Both the position numbers and the translations under genes were made by a program. 64,000 bases of DNA from Caldicellulosiruptor diazotrophicus (GTDB taxonomy: Bacteria > Bacillota > Thermoanaerobacteria > Caldicellulosiruptorales > Caldicellulosiruptoraceae), in NCBI RefSeq assembly GCF_017347585.1, contig NZ_AP024480.1:952001-1016000 (forward strand), given 5' to 3'. Positions 10,824 to 18,997 of the stretch are shown here, in pieces. The number at the start of each line of letters is the position of its first letter. Within the stretch, counting starts at the first letter, position 1. Under the pieces are notes generated by a model that was not told where the DNA came from, did no database searches, and worked only from the letters and a program-made list of their open reading frames with translations.

Positions 10824-11132
10824 GTGAAGGATTTATTAGAAAAAATTATCAACATCGGGCTGGGAGTTTTTGCCATTTCAAAAGAGAAAGTAGAAAAATT
10901 TGTAAATGAGCTTGCTGAAAAAGGTGAGATTAGCAAAAATGAAGTTCAAGAGATGATAAATAGGATTATGGAGAAGGGCGAAGAGCAAAGGAAAGAACTC
11001 AACGACTATATCGCAAAACAGGTTGAGAACATTTTAAACAAAATGAACCTTGCAACAAAGTCAGAAATTATTTCAGAGGAAAGAATAAGAGAAATAATAA
11101 GAGAAGAGCTTGCAAAACATAAGAATGAATAG
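10824..11132 (+). CDS. Phasin-like coiled-coil protein
   Basis: A 102-residue, highly charged, mostly helical protein (LEKIINIGLGVFAISKEKVEKF, then KNEVQEMINRIMEKGEEQRKE), typical of the small phasin-like or polyhydroxyalkanoate-granule-associated families often found next to UbiB-like kinases in Firmicutes. A coiled coil is likely over 30-95. GTG 10824 lies after GGAGGTGTGAG. Spacing of 20 bases after the kinase suggests one operon and perhaps membrane or kinase regulation (inference). A polyester-storage role is not supported here because no PHA genes are seen. Confidence 0.7.
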   Translation: MKDLLEKIINIGLGVFAISKEKVEKFVNELAEKGEISKNEVQEMINRIMEKGEEQRKELNDYIAKQVENILNKMNLATKSEIISEERIREIIREELAKHKNE

Positions 11133-11157
11133 AAAAATTTTTCTATTTAATTTTTTT
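11129..11157 (+). terminator. AT-only terminator after the phasin-like gene
   Basis: The perfect palindrome AATAGAAAAATTTTTCTATT is followed by a T tract. It has no GC in the stem core, so it is probably weak. Confidence 0.5.
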
Positions 11158-11184
11158 GACATTTTGAAAGGAAAGTAATATAAT
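11156..11184 (+). promoter_or_regulatory. Sigma-A promoter of cysK
   Basis: TTGACA (11156-11161) and TATAAT (11179-11184) with an ideal 17-base spacer. The leader is only about 40 nt, too short for a T-box or SAM riboswitch. Confidence 0.85.
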
Positions 11185-11228
11185 TAAATTAAAACATACT
11201 ATTTCGATTGGAATTAGGGGGTATATTT

Positions 11229-12155
11229 GTGATTTACAACAGCATCGTGGATCTGATTGGTAAAACGCCACTTGTGAGACTAAATAAACTTTCAAAAGAG
11301 CTTGATGCAGAGATAGTAGCAAAAATAGAATATTTTAATCCAGGTGGGAGTGTGAAAGATAGAATAGGACTTGCAATGATTGAAGACGCTGAAAAAAGAG
11401 GTCTTATAAACAAAGATACTATAATTGTTGAACCAACAAGCGGTAATACAGGTATTGCGCTTGCTATGGTTTGCGCTGTAAAGGGTTATAAGCTTATTTT
11501 GACAATGCCAGAGACAATGAGTATCGAAAGAAGGAAACTGCTCCGGGCATATGGGGCGCAAATAGTTTTAACTCCTGGTGAAAAAGGTATGAAGGGCGCA
11601 ATTGAAAAGGCTTTTGAGATTTGTAATTCAACTCCTAATGCATTTATGCCACAGCAGTTTGAAAATCTTTCAAACCCTGAAATTCACAGAAAAACAACCG
11701 CACTTGAGATTTGGAATGATACAAATGGTAATGTTGATATATTTGTTGCTGGGGTTGGTACAGGTGGAACAATCACAGGAGTAGGTGAGGTTTTGAAAGA
11801 AAAAAAGCCATCTGTTAGGGTTGTAGCAGTTGAACCTTATGATTCTGCAGTTTTGTCAGGTGAAAAACCTCATCCTCACAAAATCCAGGGAATTGGTGCA
11901 GGATTTGTGCCAAAGGTATTGAATACAAAAATATATGACCAAATAATAAAGGTAAAAACTGAAGATGCATATGAGATGTCAAGGTATTTAGCAAGGGAAG
12001 AAGGCATTTTGGTGGGAATATCATCTGGTGCAGCACTTTATGGCGCTTTTGAAGTTGCAAAAAAGCAAGAAAACAAAAAGAAGATGATTGTTGTTCTTCT
12101 TCCAGATACAGGAGAAAGATATTTGTCCACTGATTTGTTTGATGTTGGAATGTAG
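11229..12155 (+). CDS. cysK: Cysteine synthase (O-acetylserine sulfhydrylase)
   Basis: A 308-residue PLP enzyme that makes cysteine from O-acetylserine and sulfide. The PLP lysine is in GGSVKDRIG (Lys43), the substrate-binding loop is [12 protein letters not shown], the phosphate loop is [12 protein letters not shown] and the C-terminal serine motif is [14 protein letters not shown] 11229 lies 7 bases after AGGGGG and gives the normal family length. The in-frame TTG 21 bases upstream has no ribosome site. It is transcribed alone from its own promoter and ends at the hairpin shared with the convergent gene. Confidence 0.94.
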   Translation: MIYNSIVDLIGKTPLVRLNKLSKELDAEIVAKIEYFNPGGSVKDRIGLAMIEDAEKRGLINKDTIIVEPTSGNTGIALAMVCAVKGYKLILTMPETMSIERRKLLRAYGAQIVLTPGEKGMKGAIEKAFEICNSTPNAFMPQQFENLSNPEIHRKTTALEIWNDTNGNVDIFVAGVGTGGTITGVGEVLKEKKPSVRVVAVEPYDSAVLSGEKPHPHKIQGIGAGFVPKVLNTKIYDQIIKVKTEDAYEMSRYLAREEGILVGISSGAALYGAFEVAKKQENKKKMIVVLLPDTGERYLSTDLFDVGM

Positions 12156-12161
12156 AATTTT

Positions 12162-12192
12162 GGCTCTATGTCTCTTGATGTGACATAGAGCC
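12162..12192. terminator. Bidirectional terminator after cysK
   Basis: GGCTCTATGTC (12162-12172) pairs with GACATAGAGCC (12182-12192), then CTTTTTC. The hairpin overlaps the 3' end of the convergent minus-strand gene, so its last codons encode one arm. Confidence 0.85.
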
Positions 12193-12549
12193 TTTTTCAT
12201 TTTCTTCTTTCCATTTCTTGTATGCAATCTTTGCTATACCGCCTGCAATATGTGTCTTTTCACTGCTTTCGCCACTTTCTAATTTGATTTTTGCGTATTC
12301 AGGTTTGCTTTGCAAGATTGCCTTTGCTGTTTGACTGCTGATTCCTAAAAACTCAGCAATTTCATCTGCTGATTTGTTCTCTTCGTTATGAAGATAAATC
12401 ACAAAAATTGATTCCATCAATGATGCAAGCCATGTGAGCCTCTTGTACTCAACAAGTTTTTTAGGACCACCTAAAATGTCTATAGCAATCATAAAAATTT
12501 CTTTTATCACCTTGTCCATGTCTTGTTTTAAAAGTTCAATCCTTTTCAT
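12166..12549 (-). CDS. Small HTH-containing protein paired with the KaiC-like ATPase
   Basis: A 127-residue protein I do not assign to a named family. Residues 1-60 are helical and hydrophobic in part (KEIFMIAIDILGGPKKLVEY, ASLMESIFVIYLH). Residues about 55-85 read as a helix-turn-helix: ADEIAEFLGISSQTAKAILQ. The C-terminus is charged. GGAGGGAGG lies about 10 bases before ATG 12549. It follows the KaiC-like gene by 34 bases on the same strand, so it may be its regulator or partner (inference). Confidence 0.7.
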   Translation of the reverse strand: MKRIELLKQDMDKVIKEIFMIAIDILGGPKKLVEYKRLTWLASLMESIFVIYLHNEENKSADEIAEFLGISSQTAKAILQSKPEYAKIKLESGESSEKTHIAGGIAKIAYKKWKEENEKGSMSHQET

Positions 12550-12583
12550 GGCTTGCCTGCCTCCCTCCTATTTTCGCCAGTTA

Positions 12584-13522
12584 TTACTCTTTTTCGTTTA
12601 GTTGTTGATTTGTCAGGTTTGACAAAGGATATAGTACTTTGATAAGCCCTGTATGGTCTATTTCAAACACATATGTCTTTGAATCGTGACCGCACATTCT
12701 GCAGCCATCAATCCTCAAGAGACGTATAACCTCACCAATTGGCTTTTTAAAGGTAGAACTGTCAAACTTATTCATGATAACCTGTTTTGAAAATACAATT
12801 GTACCATCTACAATGTGGCTCACAGCATATCCGCCTGCAGCTTCAGCTGACAGGTGTTCTTGTCCGCTTCTCTTTTGTGAAATCATAAGAGTGGTGAGCT
12901 TTTTAGATTTTAAGAAATTATAAATTGTCCTTACAATCTCACGAGCGTAAATTTCCTTTGACTCAAAAAATCCAGTAATAGAGTCAATAATAACATTTTT
13001 TATGTTAAACTTTGATGCTGCATTATCAATAGTCTTTATAAAGTTGTTTATGTTTCCACGAATGTTAAAATCTCTTGTCACGTCAAGTATATAGATGTTT
13101 TCTTCCACTTTAGATTTGTCAATGTTCATTGCATTTGCGCGAAATAACAATGATGAGTACAAAAACTCAGCAGGTGTCTCAACAGTAACATACAGAACAT
13201 TATTTCCCTCATTTGCCTGTACAACAGCAAACTGTTCAGCAAAAAGGCTTTTACCTGTATCTGCAACACCACTTATGTTTATGACCGAGTACGCAGGAAT
13301 CCCACCAAGTGGTTTTATCACAGGCTTTCCCTGGTCTTTTGAAAACTCAAGTTTATAAAATAGCTTGTCTATCCCTTCAACTCCAGTCTTTACACCAAAT
13401 AGTTCAGGTGCAGATTTAGATAAATCTTTGAGCTTCACAGCATCCTGTAGAGTAGTTGTCTCTTGAGTTTTTGGAACTGCTGTATCTTGAGTTTTCTGAG
13501 CTGTGGTCTCTTTTGCTGCCAC
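12584..13522 (-). CDS. KaiC-like RecA-superfamily ATPase
   Basis: A 312-residue single-domain KaiC/RadA-type ATPase. Walker A is GVADTGKSLFAEQFA, the post-Walker strand is NVLYVTVETPAEFLYSSLL and Walker B is NVIIDSITGFFESKEIYARE. A late CRMCGHD motif is unusual for KaiC and could bind a metal. The N-terminal 40 residues are a low-complexity KTQDT/KTQET repeat. GTG 13522 lies 7 bases after AAAGGAGGTG; the upstream ATG 13564 has none and would add the repeat-free leader MYGPPLKKERR. Such single-domain proteins in bacteria often regulate chemosensory, motility or stress systems; the role here is not known. Confidence 0.82.
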   Translation of the reverse strand: MAAKETTAQKTQDTAVPKTQETTTLQDAVKLKDLSKSAPELFGVKTGVEGIDKLFYKLEFSKDQGKPVIKPLGGIPAYSVINISGVADTGKSLFAEQFAVVQANEGNNVLYVTVETPAEFLYSSLLFRANAMNIDKSKVEENIYILDVTRDFNIRGNINNFIKTIDNAASKFNIKNVIIDSITGFFESKEIYAREIVRTIYNFLKSKKLTTLMISQKRSGQEHLSAEAAGGYAVSHIVDGTIVFSKQVIMNKFDSSTFKKPIGEVIRLLRIDGCRMCGHDSKTYVFEIDHTGLIKVLYPLSNLTNQQLNEKE

Positions 13523-13736
13523 TTTATTGCACCTCCTTTCTTTCTTTAAAGGAGGACCATACAACCTTCCAATATTAAATATTATTACAAATTAATACTT
13601 TGTCAAGGTCAGAAAAAGTCAAATTTTTTAAAATTTTTATGATTTTTTCGGATATTTGCTCTTTAATTTGGGCTTTTTCTTCTGAAAATTATTATTTGCT
13701 CTTTTTCTTAATTTCTGAAATTCAAAACTATAGTTG

Positions 13737-13764
13737 TTGATTCGAAGGATTTTTTTGTTATAAA
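13737..13764 (+). promoter_or_regulatory. Promoter for the small basic protein and DUF4846 pair
   Basis: TTGATT (13737-13742) and TATAAA (13759-13764) with a 16-base spacer. The remainder of 13565-13823 is AT-rich with no other recognised feature. Confidence 0.55.
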
Positions 13765-13823
13765 ATGTTATTATTATAAATATTCGAGGTTGGTTTTTAT
13801 ATTTCCAATTGGGGAGAGATAAA

Positions 13824-14027
13824 ATGAAATTTGGTATGAGAAAACCAAGCATAAGAAAGAGCATAGCTGCAAGGACAAGCGTCAAAAGGTTTGTAAGACA
13901 TAATTTGGGCTTGAAAGCACCAAGAGGATATGGATGGATAACAAATCCTAAAAAATACATGTACAACAAAATCTATAACAGAACAACTTTTAACATATTT
14001 TCACTTTTGAAAAAGTTGTTTAAATAA
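13824..14027 (+). CDS. Small basic protein, phage/ICE-like conserved family
   Basis: A 67-residue, very basic protein (KPSIRKSIAARTSVKRFVRH, then APRGYGWITNPKKYMYNK). The RGYGWITNPKK...NRTTF pattern resembles small conserved proteins carried by phages, plasmids and integrative elements of Firmicutes (from memory, not searched). ATG 13824 follows GGGGAGAGAT; the ATG-like start 5 codons upstream is overlapped by that site. It is 13 bases upstream of the DUF4846 gene and likely co-transcribed. Function unknown; nucleic-acid binding is plausible from charge. Confidence 0.65.
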   Translation: MKFGMRKPSIRKSIAARTSVKRFVRHNLGLKAPRGYGWITNPKKYMYNKIYNRTTFNIFSLLKKLFK

Positions 14028-14040
14028 GGAGCTTAGTAAA

Positions 14041-14979
14041 ATGCCGATGTTAAGAAAGCTGATATATTTAGCAACAGCAGCTATTTTTATTTTTTCTTTA
14101 ATGGTTGGTTGTACAACTGAACAATCTCACTTGAAAAAAGCTGAAATTGCCAAAAAGCCAAGATTAGAAGAAAAGGGTAGTATTACCTTTCCAACCAATA
14201 AATCAGAACAAAGTTACAAGGAAAGTCTGATAAATAGCCATGGCACAACAATAAGTGAAAGAATAAAGGTGCCAGAAGGATATGAAAGAGTTGAAGTTCC
14301 GAGGGGATCTTTTGCTGAATTTTTGAGGAATCTTCCACTCAAGCCCCATGGCACAAAGGTAAAGTACTATAATGGTGAAGAAAAACCAAACGACGTATAT
14401 GTTGCAGTAATTGACATGGATGTTGGCACAAGAGATTTGCAACAGTGTGCTGATGCTGTCATAAGGCTCTATTCAGAGTATCTTTATAAGAACAGACAAT
14501 ATGACAAAATTCACTTTAACTTCACAAATGGCTTTAGAGCTGATTTTAAAAAATGGATGCAAGGCTACAGAATCAAAGTTGAAGGGAACAAAACTTATTG
14601 GATTAAAGTTGCTGGATATGATGATAGTTATGAGTGTTTCAGAAAATATCTTGATATGGTATTTGCATATGCTGGGACGTTGTCACTTTCTCAAGAAATG
14701 AAAAGAGTGCCATTGAGTGATTTGCAAATTGGAGATGTATTTTTAAAAGGTAGCGACCCTGGTCATTGCGCTATTGTGGTTGATATGGCCCAAAATCCGA
14801 AGACAGGTGAGAAGATATTCTTGCTTGCACAAAGCTATATGCCAGCCCAAGACATTCACATTTTAAAAAACCCAGCAAACGAAGATAACAACCCCTGGTA
14901 TTCAATAAACTTTGGAGATATTTTAGTAACCCCAGAGTGGCAGTTTACAAAAGATCAGGTGTATAGGTTTGGGGATTAG
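14041..14979 (+). CDS. DUF4846-domain lipoprotein
   Basis: A 312-residue exported lipoprotein. Residues 1-22 form a signal peptide ending in the lipobox LMVGC (Cys23 or so), then a charged linker. From about residue 75 it matches the DUF4846 family: GTKVKYYNGEEKPNDVYVAV, then DMDVGTRDLQQCADAVIRLY and the late SDPGHCAIVVDMAQNP with LAQSYMPAQDIHIL. The GHCAIVV and FLLAQSYMPAQ pieces look like a Cys-His hydrolase core related to NlpC/P60-like folds, so a cell-wall role is possible but unproven. ATG 14041 is after AAGGAG. Confidence 0.8.
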   Translation: MPMLRKLIYLATAAIFIFSLMVGCTTEQSHLKKAEIAKKPRLEEKGSITFPTNKSEQSYKESLINSHGTTISERIKVPEGYERVEVPRGSFAEFLRNLPLKPHGTKVKYYNGEEKPNDVYVAVIDMDVGTRDLQQCADAVIRLYSEYLYKNRQYDKIHFNFTNGFRADFKKWMQGYRIKVEGNKTYWIKVAGYDDSYECFRKYLDMVFAYAGTLSLSQEMKRVPLSDLQIGDVFLKGSDPGHCAIVVDMAQNPKTGEKIFLLAQSYMPAQDIHILKNPANEDNNPWYSINFGDILVTPEWQFTKDQVYRFGD

Positions 14980-15227
14980 AGAGAGGAGCTGAATATCCAA
15001 GAACATTTATCTTTTGTATCTATTTTGTTTCCATGCGGCACATTTAAAATTTGAATGCCAGAAAGACCAAAGTTTTTCTATGTAATTTTTACAAAAAATT
15101 TAGTTTGAAAGATTATAATAATTCTTTCTTCATTGAGATATAAACACAAACATTTCAAGCTCATCGATACGGTTAATTTTAGTATATCTATTTTACTAAG
15201 TTATGGTATAATGTAAATAAGATAGTA

Positions 15228-15637
15228 ATTTGAGACAAAGAATTATCAAGGTTGGATTTATGGAAATGAGTTTGACGAGTATTGGACGCAAGTCATTTAT
15301 ATAAAGAAAAGAAAAATTTTATAATCCAATCAGGCAGAACTATGGTCATATTCAGGCATTGAAAGAGATTTTAAAAGAGTTTGAAAATTTAAAGTTTATC
15401 TCTATAATTGTTTTCACGACAAAAGCAGAGCTATAAGTAAAAGTTAAAACAGATGTGATATATACTGTTAAGTTGCTAAAAACAATAAAGAAATATAACC
15501 AGGAATGTCTAACTGATGAGCAGCGTGATGCAATTTACGAAAAGTTCAAATTAGCTAATATAAGTGACAGGAGAAACATGAGAGAACATGTGAGGAGTGT
15601 TAGAGCAAATAAAAAGAAGAAAACAATAAAGCTGTAA
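15228..15637 (+). pseudogene. Decayed NERD (nuclease-related) domain gene
   Basis: Conceptual translation in shifting frames gives FETKNYQGWIYGNEFDEYW, then after a frameshift near 15310 KFYNPIRQNYGHIQALKEIL and ISIIVFTTKAEL, an in-frame TAA at about 15433, then VKTDVIYTVKLLKTIKKYNQ to the stop at 15637. ETKN-GWI-G-E...W and NPI-QN-HI-AL are hallmarks of the NERD domain, found in putative nucleases and fused to helicases. The N-terminal part of the domain is missing. The last 60 codons alone can be read as a small ORF from 15455, but they are clearly the tail of this gene. The 14980-15227 stretch holds nothing else I recognise. Confidence 0.75.
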
Positions 15638-15650
15638 GGAGAGATTCTAT

Positions 15651-18600
15651 ATGTATCCGTCTTTGTTAGATGAGTTTTTTCAGAAAAACAGCCAGAGATT
15701 TAAAGATTCTATTATTTTCTTCAAAGGTTTTCCAACATGGGTTTATAAACATTTGTTTCAAAAGAATTTTTCAAATTTATCAGGAGAATACTTTTTGAAC
15801 TCGAAAGGTTACATAGATGTAAAAAAATTTTTTGGCTATGACAAGAGAAAGTACACAAAGGAAATTTTAGGTAAAAGTGAAAGTATACAAATTTTATGGG
15901 GTTTTTACGAGGAACTCATTTATATTTCTACATTTTTGAGCCTTTCTCTATTTGGCAGAAAACCGCTTATTGTTAATAATAATCTTTTTAATATCTATTA
16001 TCCAGTAGATATTGAATTGAGTGATGAAGAATATAGTTATTTGAAGCAAATACAAGAGAAAGAAGAAAGTCAACCTATTTTGCATCAAAGTCCTTTAGAT
16101 ATTTATTACCAATTCTATGCGGATATAAAAGAGAATAAAGATGTAACATTTGTTTCATATATTAATAAACATATAGATGAAGGATTTGAAGAAATAAATT
16201 TTTTTGATGAGATAGATTTTGATTATTCTATAGGAATTGCAGACAAGAATACTATAAGTGTTAATGATATTCAATATCAATTAGTAGTTAATAAAATTCA
16301 AAATGGTGAAATATTTGACAAGATTAAAATACAGTTAGAAGAAGAACATAATAAAAAACAGATTTCATCTTTTGTAAGTCTTTGTAGAAAGATAAATCAA
16401 TCCGTAACTATAATTAAAGGGAATAAATTTTATAACAAAGAAGAGACTGCAAATAAATATCTTTATATTCTAAAAAAATATTGGGGAGAAGAAAGTGAAT
16501 TTCGAGAATTAAAATTTTATAAAGATCCTGATAAAAGCCTTGAACTTGAAACAATAAGTCAAGGGCATATAATTTCGGAAATAATAAGCCAATGCGAAAA
16601 AGCTTATAATAATGATGATTCGTATAATGATATTTTTATTACAGCTCCAACTGGTTCAGGTAAATCATTGTTGTTCCAAATCCCAGCTATTTATTTAGCA
16701 GAAAAAAAGAATGCAGTCACGATTATTGTGTCTCCACTTATTTCATTAATGAGAGACCAAGTTGAAAGTTTGAAAGATAATGGTGTTAATTTTGCAGAAA
16801 CAATAAATTCTCAAGTAACTTATAGTGAAAAAGAAATTATTATTCAAAAGTTAAAAGATGGTGAAATCTCAATAATATATCTTTCCCCAGAATTTTTACT
16901 TTCTTCACCAATTGAAACGTTAATAGGAAATAGAAAACTTGGTTTGTTTGTGATTGATGAGGCTCATTTAGTTACTACATGGGGCAGAGATTTTAGAGTG
17001 GATTATTGGTATTTAGGAGACTATATTAAAAAACTTAGAGAATTACTTAATATGAAATTTCCTGTAGTGTGCTTAACAGCTACTGCTGTATATCAAGGAC
17101 CAGATGACACGGTCTTAGAGACCGTTGAAAATCTCAATTTGAGAAAGTGTAAATATTATTTAGGACCTGCTAAGAGGGAGAATATTGAGTTTGAGATAAA
17201 ATATCATAAGGATTTAGTTGGATCACATGATAGGTTTAAAATAGAAAGGGCTAAAGAGAGAATAGAGGAATTTTTAGAACGTAAAGAGAAATCAGTGATA
17301 TATTGTCCTTATACTACACATGTTGAGAGCATTTATAATGAACTTGATGCTAAATATAAACATTTTGTTGGAAAATATTATGGAGACTTAGACAAGCTTA
17401 CAAAGAATGATAATCAAGTGGAATTCAAAGAAGGCGTAAAAAAGATTATGATTTGCACAAAAGCTTTTGGTATGGGTGTCGATGTAAAGGACATAGTGAA
17501 TATATATCACTATGCTCCAACAGGCAATTTAGCTGATTATGTGCAAGAAATTGGTAGAGCAGCAAGAAATCCAAAATTAGTTAAAGGAAAAGCAATAATT
17601 GATTTCACTCCCAAGGATCTTCGCTATATAAGGACATTATATGGTTTATCTGCTATAAGACAATATCAATTGAAAGAGATGATGAGAAAACTCTGTGAAA
17701 TTTATGATGAAAAGAAGGTTAGAAATATACTTGTTTCACCTGAGGCATTTTCATATATTTTTTCAAATGAAAGTGACTTAGAAAATAAAGTTAAAAGTGG
17801 ACTAATGCTTATATCAAAGGATTTATATCAAAAATATCAATATCCAGTATTGTTTGTAAGACCACGTGGATTATTCTCACATAATTATATTCATGTCCCA
17901 TATTCAATTGTAAGCGATTTTGAAGCCATGTTTGGGGAATATTTAACTGAGATAAAAATTGATAATACAAGGGTGATTCCTTCTAATGATAAATTAAATG
18001 GAGACACTAAAATTATAGATTCAGGGAAAGTGTTTGAAATAAATTTAGCTAAGTTGTGGGAAGAAAAATATTCTAATAAGACATTTGCTGAGTTCAAAAG
18101 GGAATTTTTTGAAGGGTCGTTATTTAAGTTTAGTGATAAAATAGCCCCGAGAGTTAGATTTAGGATCATCTATAAATATGATTTTGATGATGTCATAAAA
18201 CAAATGGAAAATGTAATGGAAAAATTAGTTTATATATTTGATGAACTGAGAACAGGTCGAGGAAATAAATTATTTACATCAAATGATTTTTTAGAACTAT
18301 TTAAAAAGTATTTGAGTGATTTTAATGTTAACACATATATTGCTAATCTGATTCTACAACTATTTTTAGTCGATGAAGAAGATAAATTAGATGCCTTTAG
18401 TTATAATGCAACTGATTTTAAGTTTATTCAGCATGAGGTAGATGCAAAAAGCGGAGAGAAAAGATATAGGGTATGTAGTTATAAATATCGTAACATAAAG
18501 AGTCAATGTATAAGATTACTTCTCGGAATGAAACTTGATAGATCTATAAGTTCAAAAGTTTATGAGAAATATTTACCAATCTCAAAAGGTGAATGGTCAA

Positions 18601-18935
18601 AAGATAATAAAGATATGTCAGAATTTATTAAAATTGCATCCCTATTAGAAATATTCAAGTTTGCGAGCTATGAAGTTTTTGGTGGCAGGAATATTGAACT
18701 TTTCATAAGAATAAATGATCCTCAAAAGTTGAGATATTTAGCCAATAATCCAAGGTATACTAATGGCATTTTGAGCGATATAGAAAGAAGAAGAAAGAAA
18801 TCTGAACAAATATTGACGGAATTCTTTTCTAAACAAATAGATAATAAGACAAGGTGGGATATTATAGAGTTATACTTTTTAGGAAAGATGGATGAAGTAG
18901 AAGATATTTTAAATCAATATAAGCCTGAATTTTAG
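15651..18935 (+). CDS. Large RecQ-type DEAH helicase, defence-associated
   Basis: A 1094-residue SF2 helicase. The first 320 residues are an unrecognised acidic domain. The helicase core follows: motif I APTGSGKSLLFQIPAIYL (about 330), SPLISLMRDQV, motif II FVIDEAHLVTTWGRDFRVDY (about 433), motif III LTATA (about 472), KIMICTKAFGMGVDVKDI and motif VI QEIGRAARN (about 635). SPLISLMRDQ and HxxxxWGRDFR are RecQ-like. About 450 further residues lack an obvious RQC or HRDC domain. ATG 15651 is after AAGGAGAG. It is followed 62 bases later by an OLD nuclease and is AT-richer than the flanks. It probably unwinds DNA for that nuclease in phage defence (inference). Confidence 0.85.
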   Translation: MYPSLLDEFFQKNSQRFKDSIIFFKGFPTWVYKHLFQKNFSNLSGEYFLNSKGYIDVKKFFGYDKRKYTKEILGKSESIQILWGFYEELIYISTFLSLSLFGRKPLIVNNNLFNIYYPVDIELSDEEYSYLKQIQEKEESQPILHQSPLDIYYQFYADIKENKDVTFVSYINKHIDEGFEEINFFDEIDFDYSIGIADKNTISVNDIQYQLVVNKIQNGEIFDKIKIQLEEEHNKKQISSFVSLCRKINQSVTIIKGNKFYNKEETANKYLYILKKYWGEESEFRELKFYKDPDKSLELETISQGHIISEIISQCEKAYNNDDSYNDIFITAPTGSGKSLLFQIPAIYLAEKKNAVTIIVSPLISLMRDQVESLKDNGVNFAETINSQVTYSEKEIIIQKLKDGEISIIYLSPEFLLSSPIETLIGNRKLGLFVIDEAHLVTTWGRDFRVDYWYLGDYIKKLRELLNMKFPVVCLTATAVYQGPDDTVLETVENLNLRKCKYYLGPAKRENIEFEIKYHKDLVGSHDRFKIERAKERIEEFLERKEKSVIYCPYTTHVESIYNELDAKYKHFVGKYYGDLDKLTKNDNQVEFKEGVKKIMICTKAFGMGVDVKDIVNIYHYAPTGNLADYVQEIGRAARNPKLVKGKAIIDFTPKDLRYIRTLYGLSAIRQYQLKEMMRKLCEIYDEKKVRNILVSPEAFSYIFSNESDLENKVKSGLMLISKDLYQKYQYPVLFVRPRGLFSHNYIHVPYSIVSDFEAMFGEYLTEIKIDNTRVIPSNDKLNGDTKIIDSGKVFEINLAKLWEEKYSNKTFAEFKREFFEGSLFKFSDKIAPRVRFRIIYKYDFDDVIKQMENVMEKLVYIFDELRTGRGNKLFTSNDFLELFKKYLSDFNVNTYIANLILQLFLVDEEDKLDAFSYNATDFKFIQHEVDAKSGEKRYRVCSYKYRNIKSQCIRLLLGMKLDRSISSKVYEKYLPISKGEWSKDNKDMSEFIKIASLLEIFKFASYEVFGGRNIELFIRINDPQKLRYLANNPRYTNGILSDIERRRKKSEQILTEFFSKQIDNKTRWDIIELYFLGKMDEVEDILNQYKPEF

Positions 18936-18997
18936 CAATGTTAATGCAAAACAATAATTTGCAATTATAATGTTAAATGAGGGATTGGTGATAGATT

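Noticed and set aside
11133-11228. T-box or SAM riboswitch before cysK
   Set aside because: The promoter lies only about 45 bases before the start, leaving no room for the aptamer; the hairpin there is an AT-only terminator of the upstream gene.
13637-13969. 110-residue minus-strand ORF
   Set aside because: It is antisense to the small basic protein and its promoter, has no ribosome site and has low-complexity Lys/Phe composition.
15455-15637. Independent 60-residue gene
   Set aside because: It is the C-terminal piece of the broken NERD-domain gene; the motifs continue upstream in other frames.
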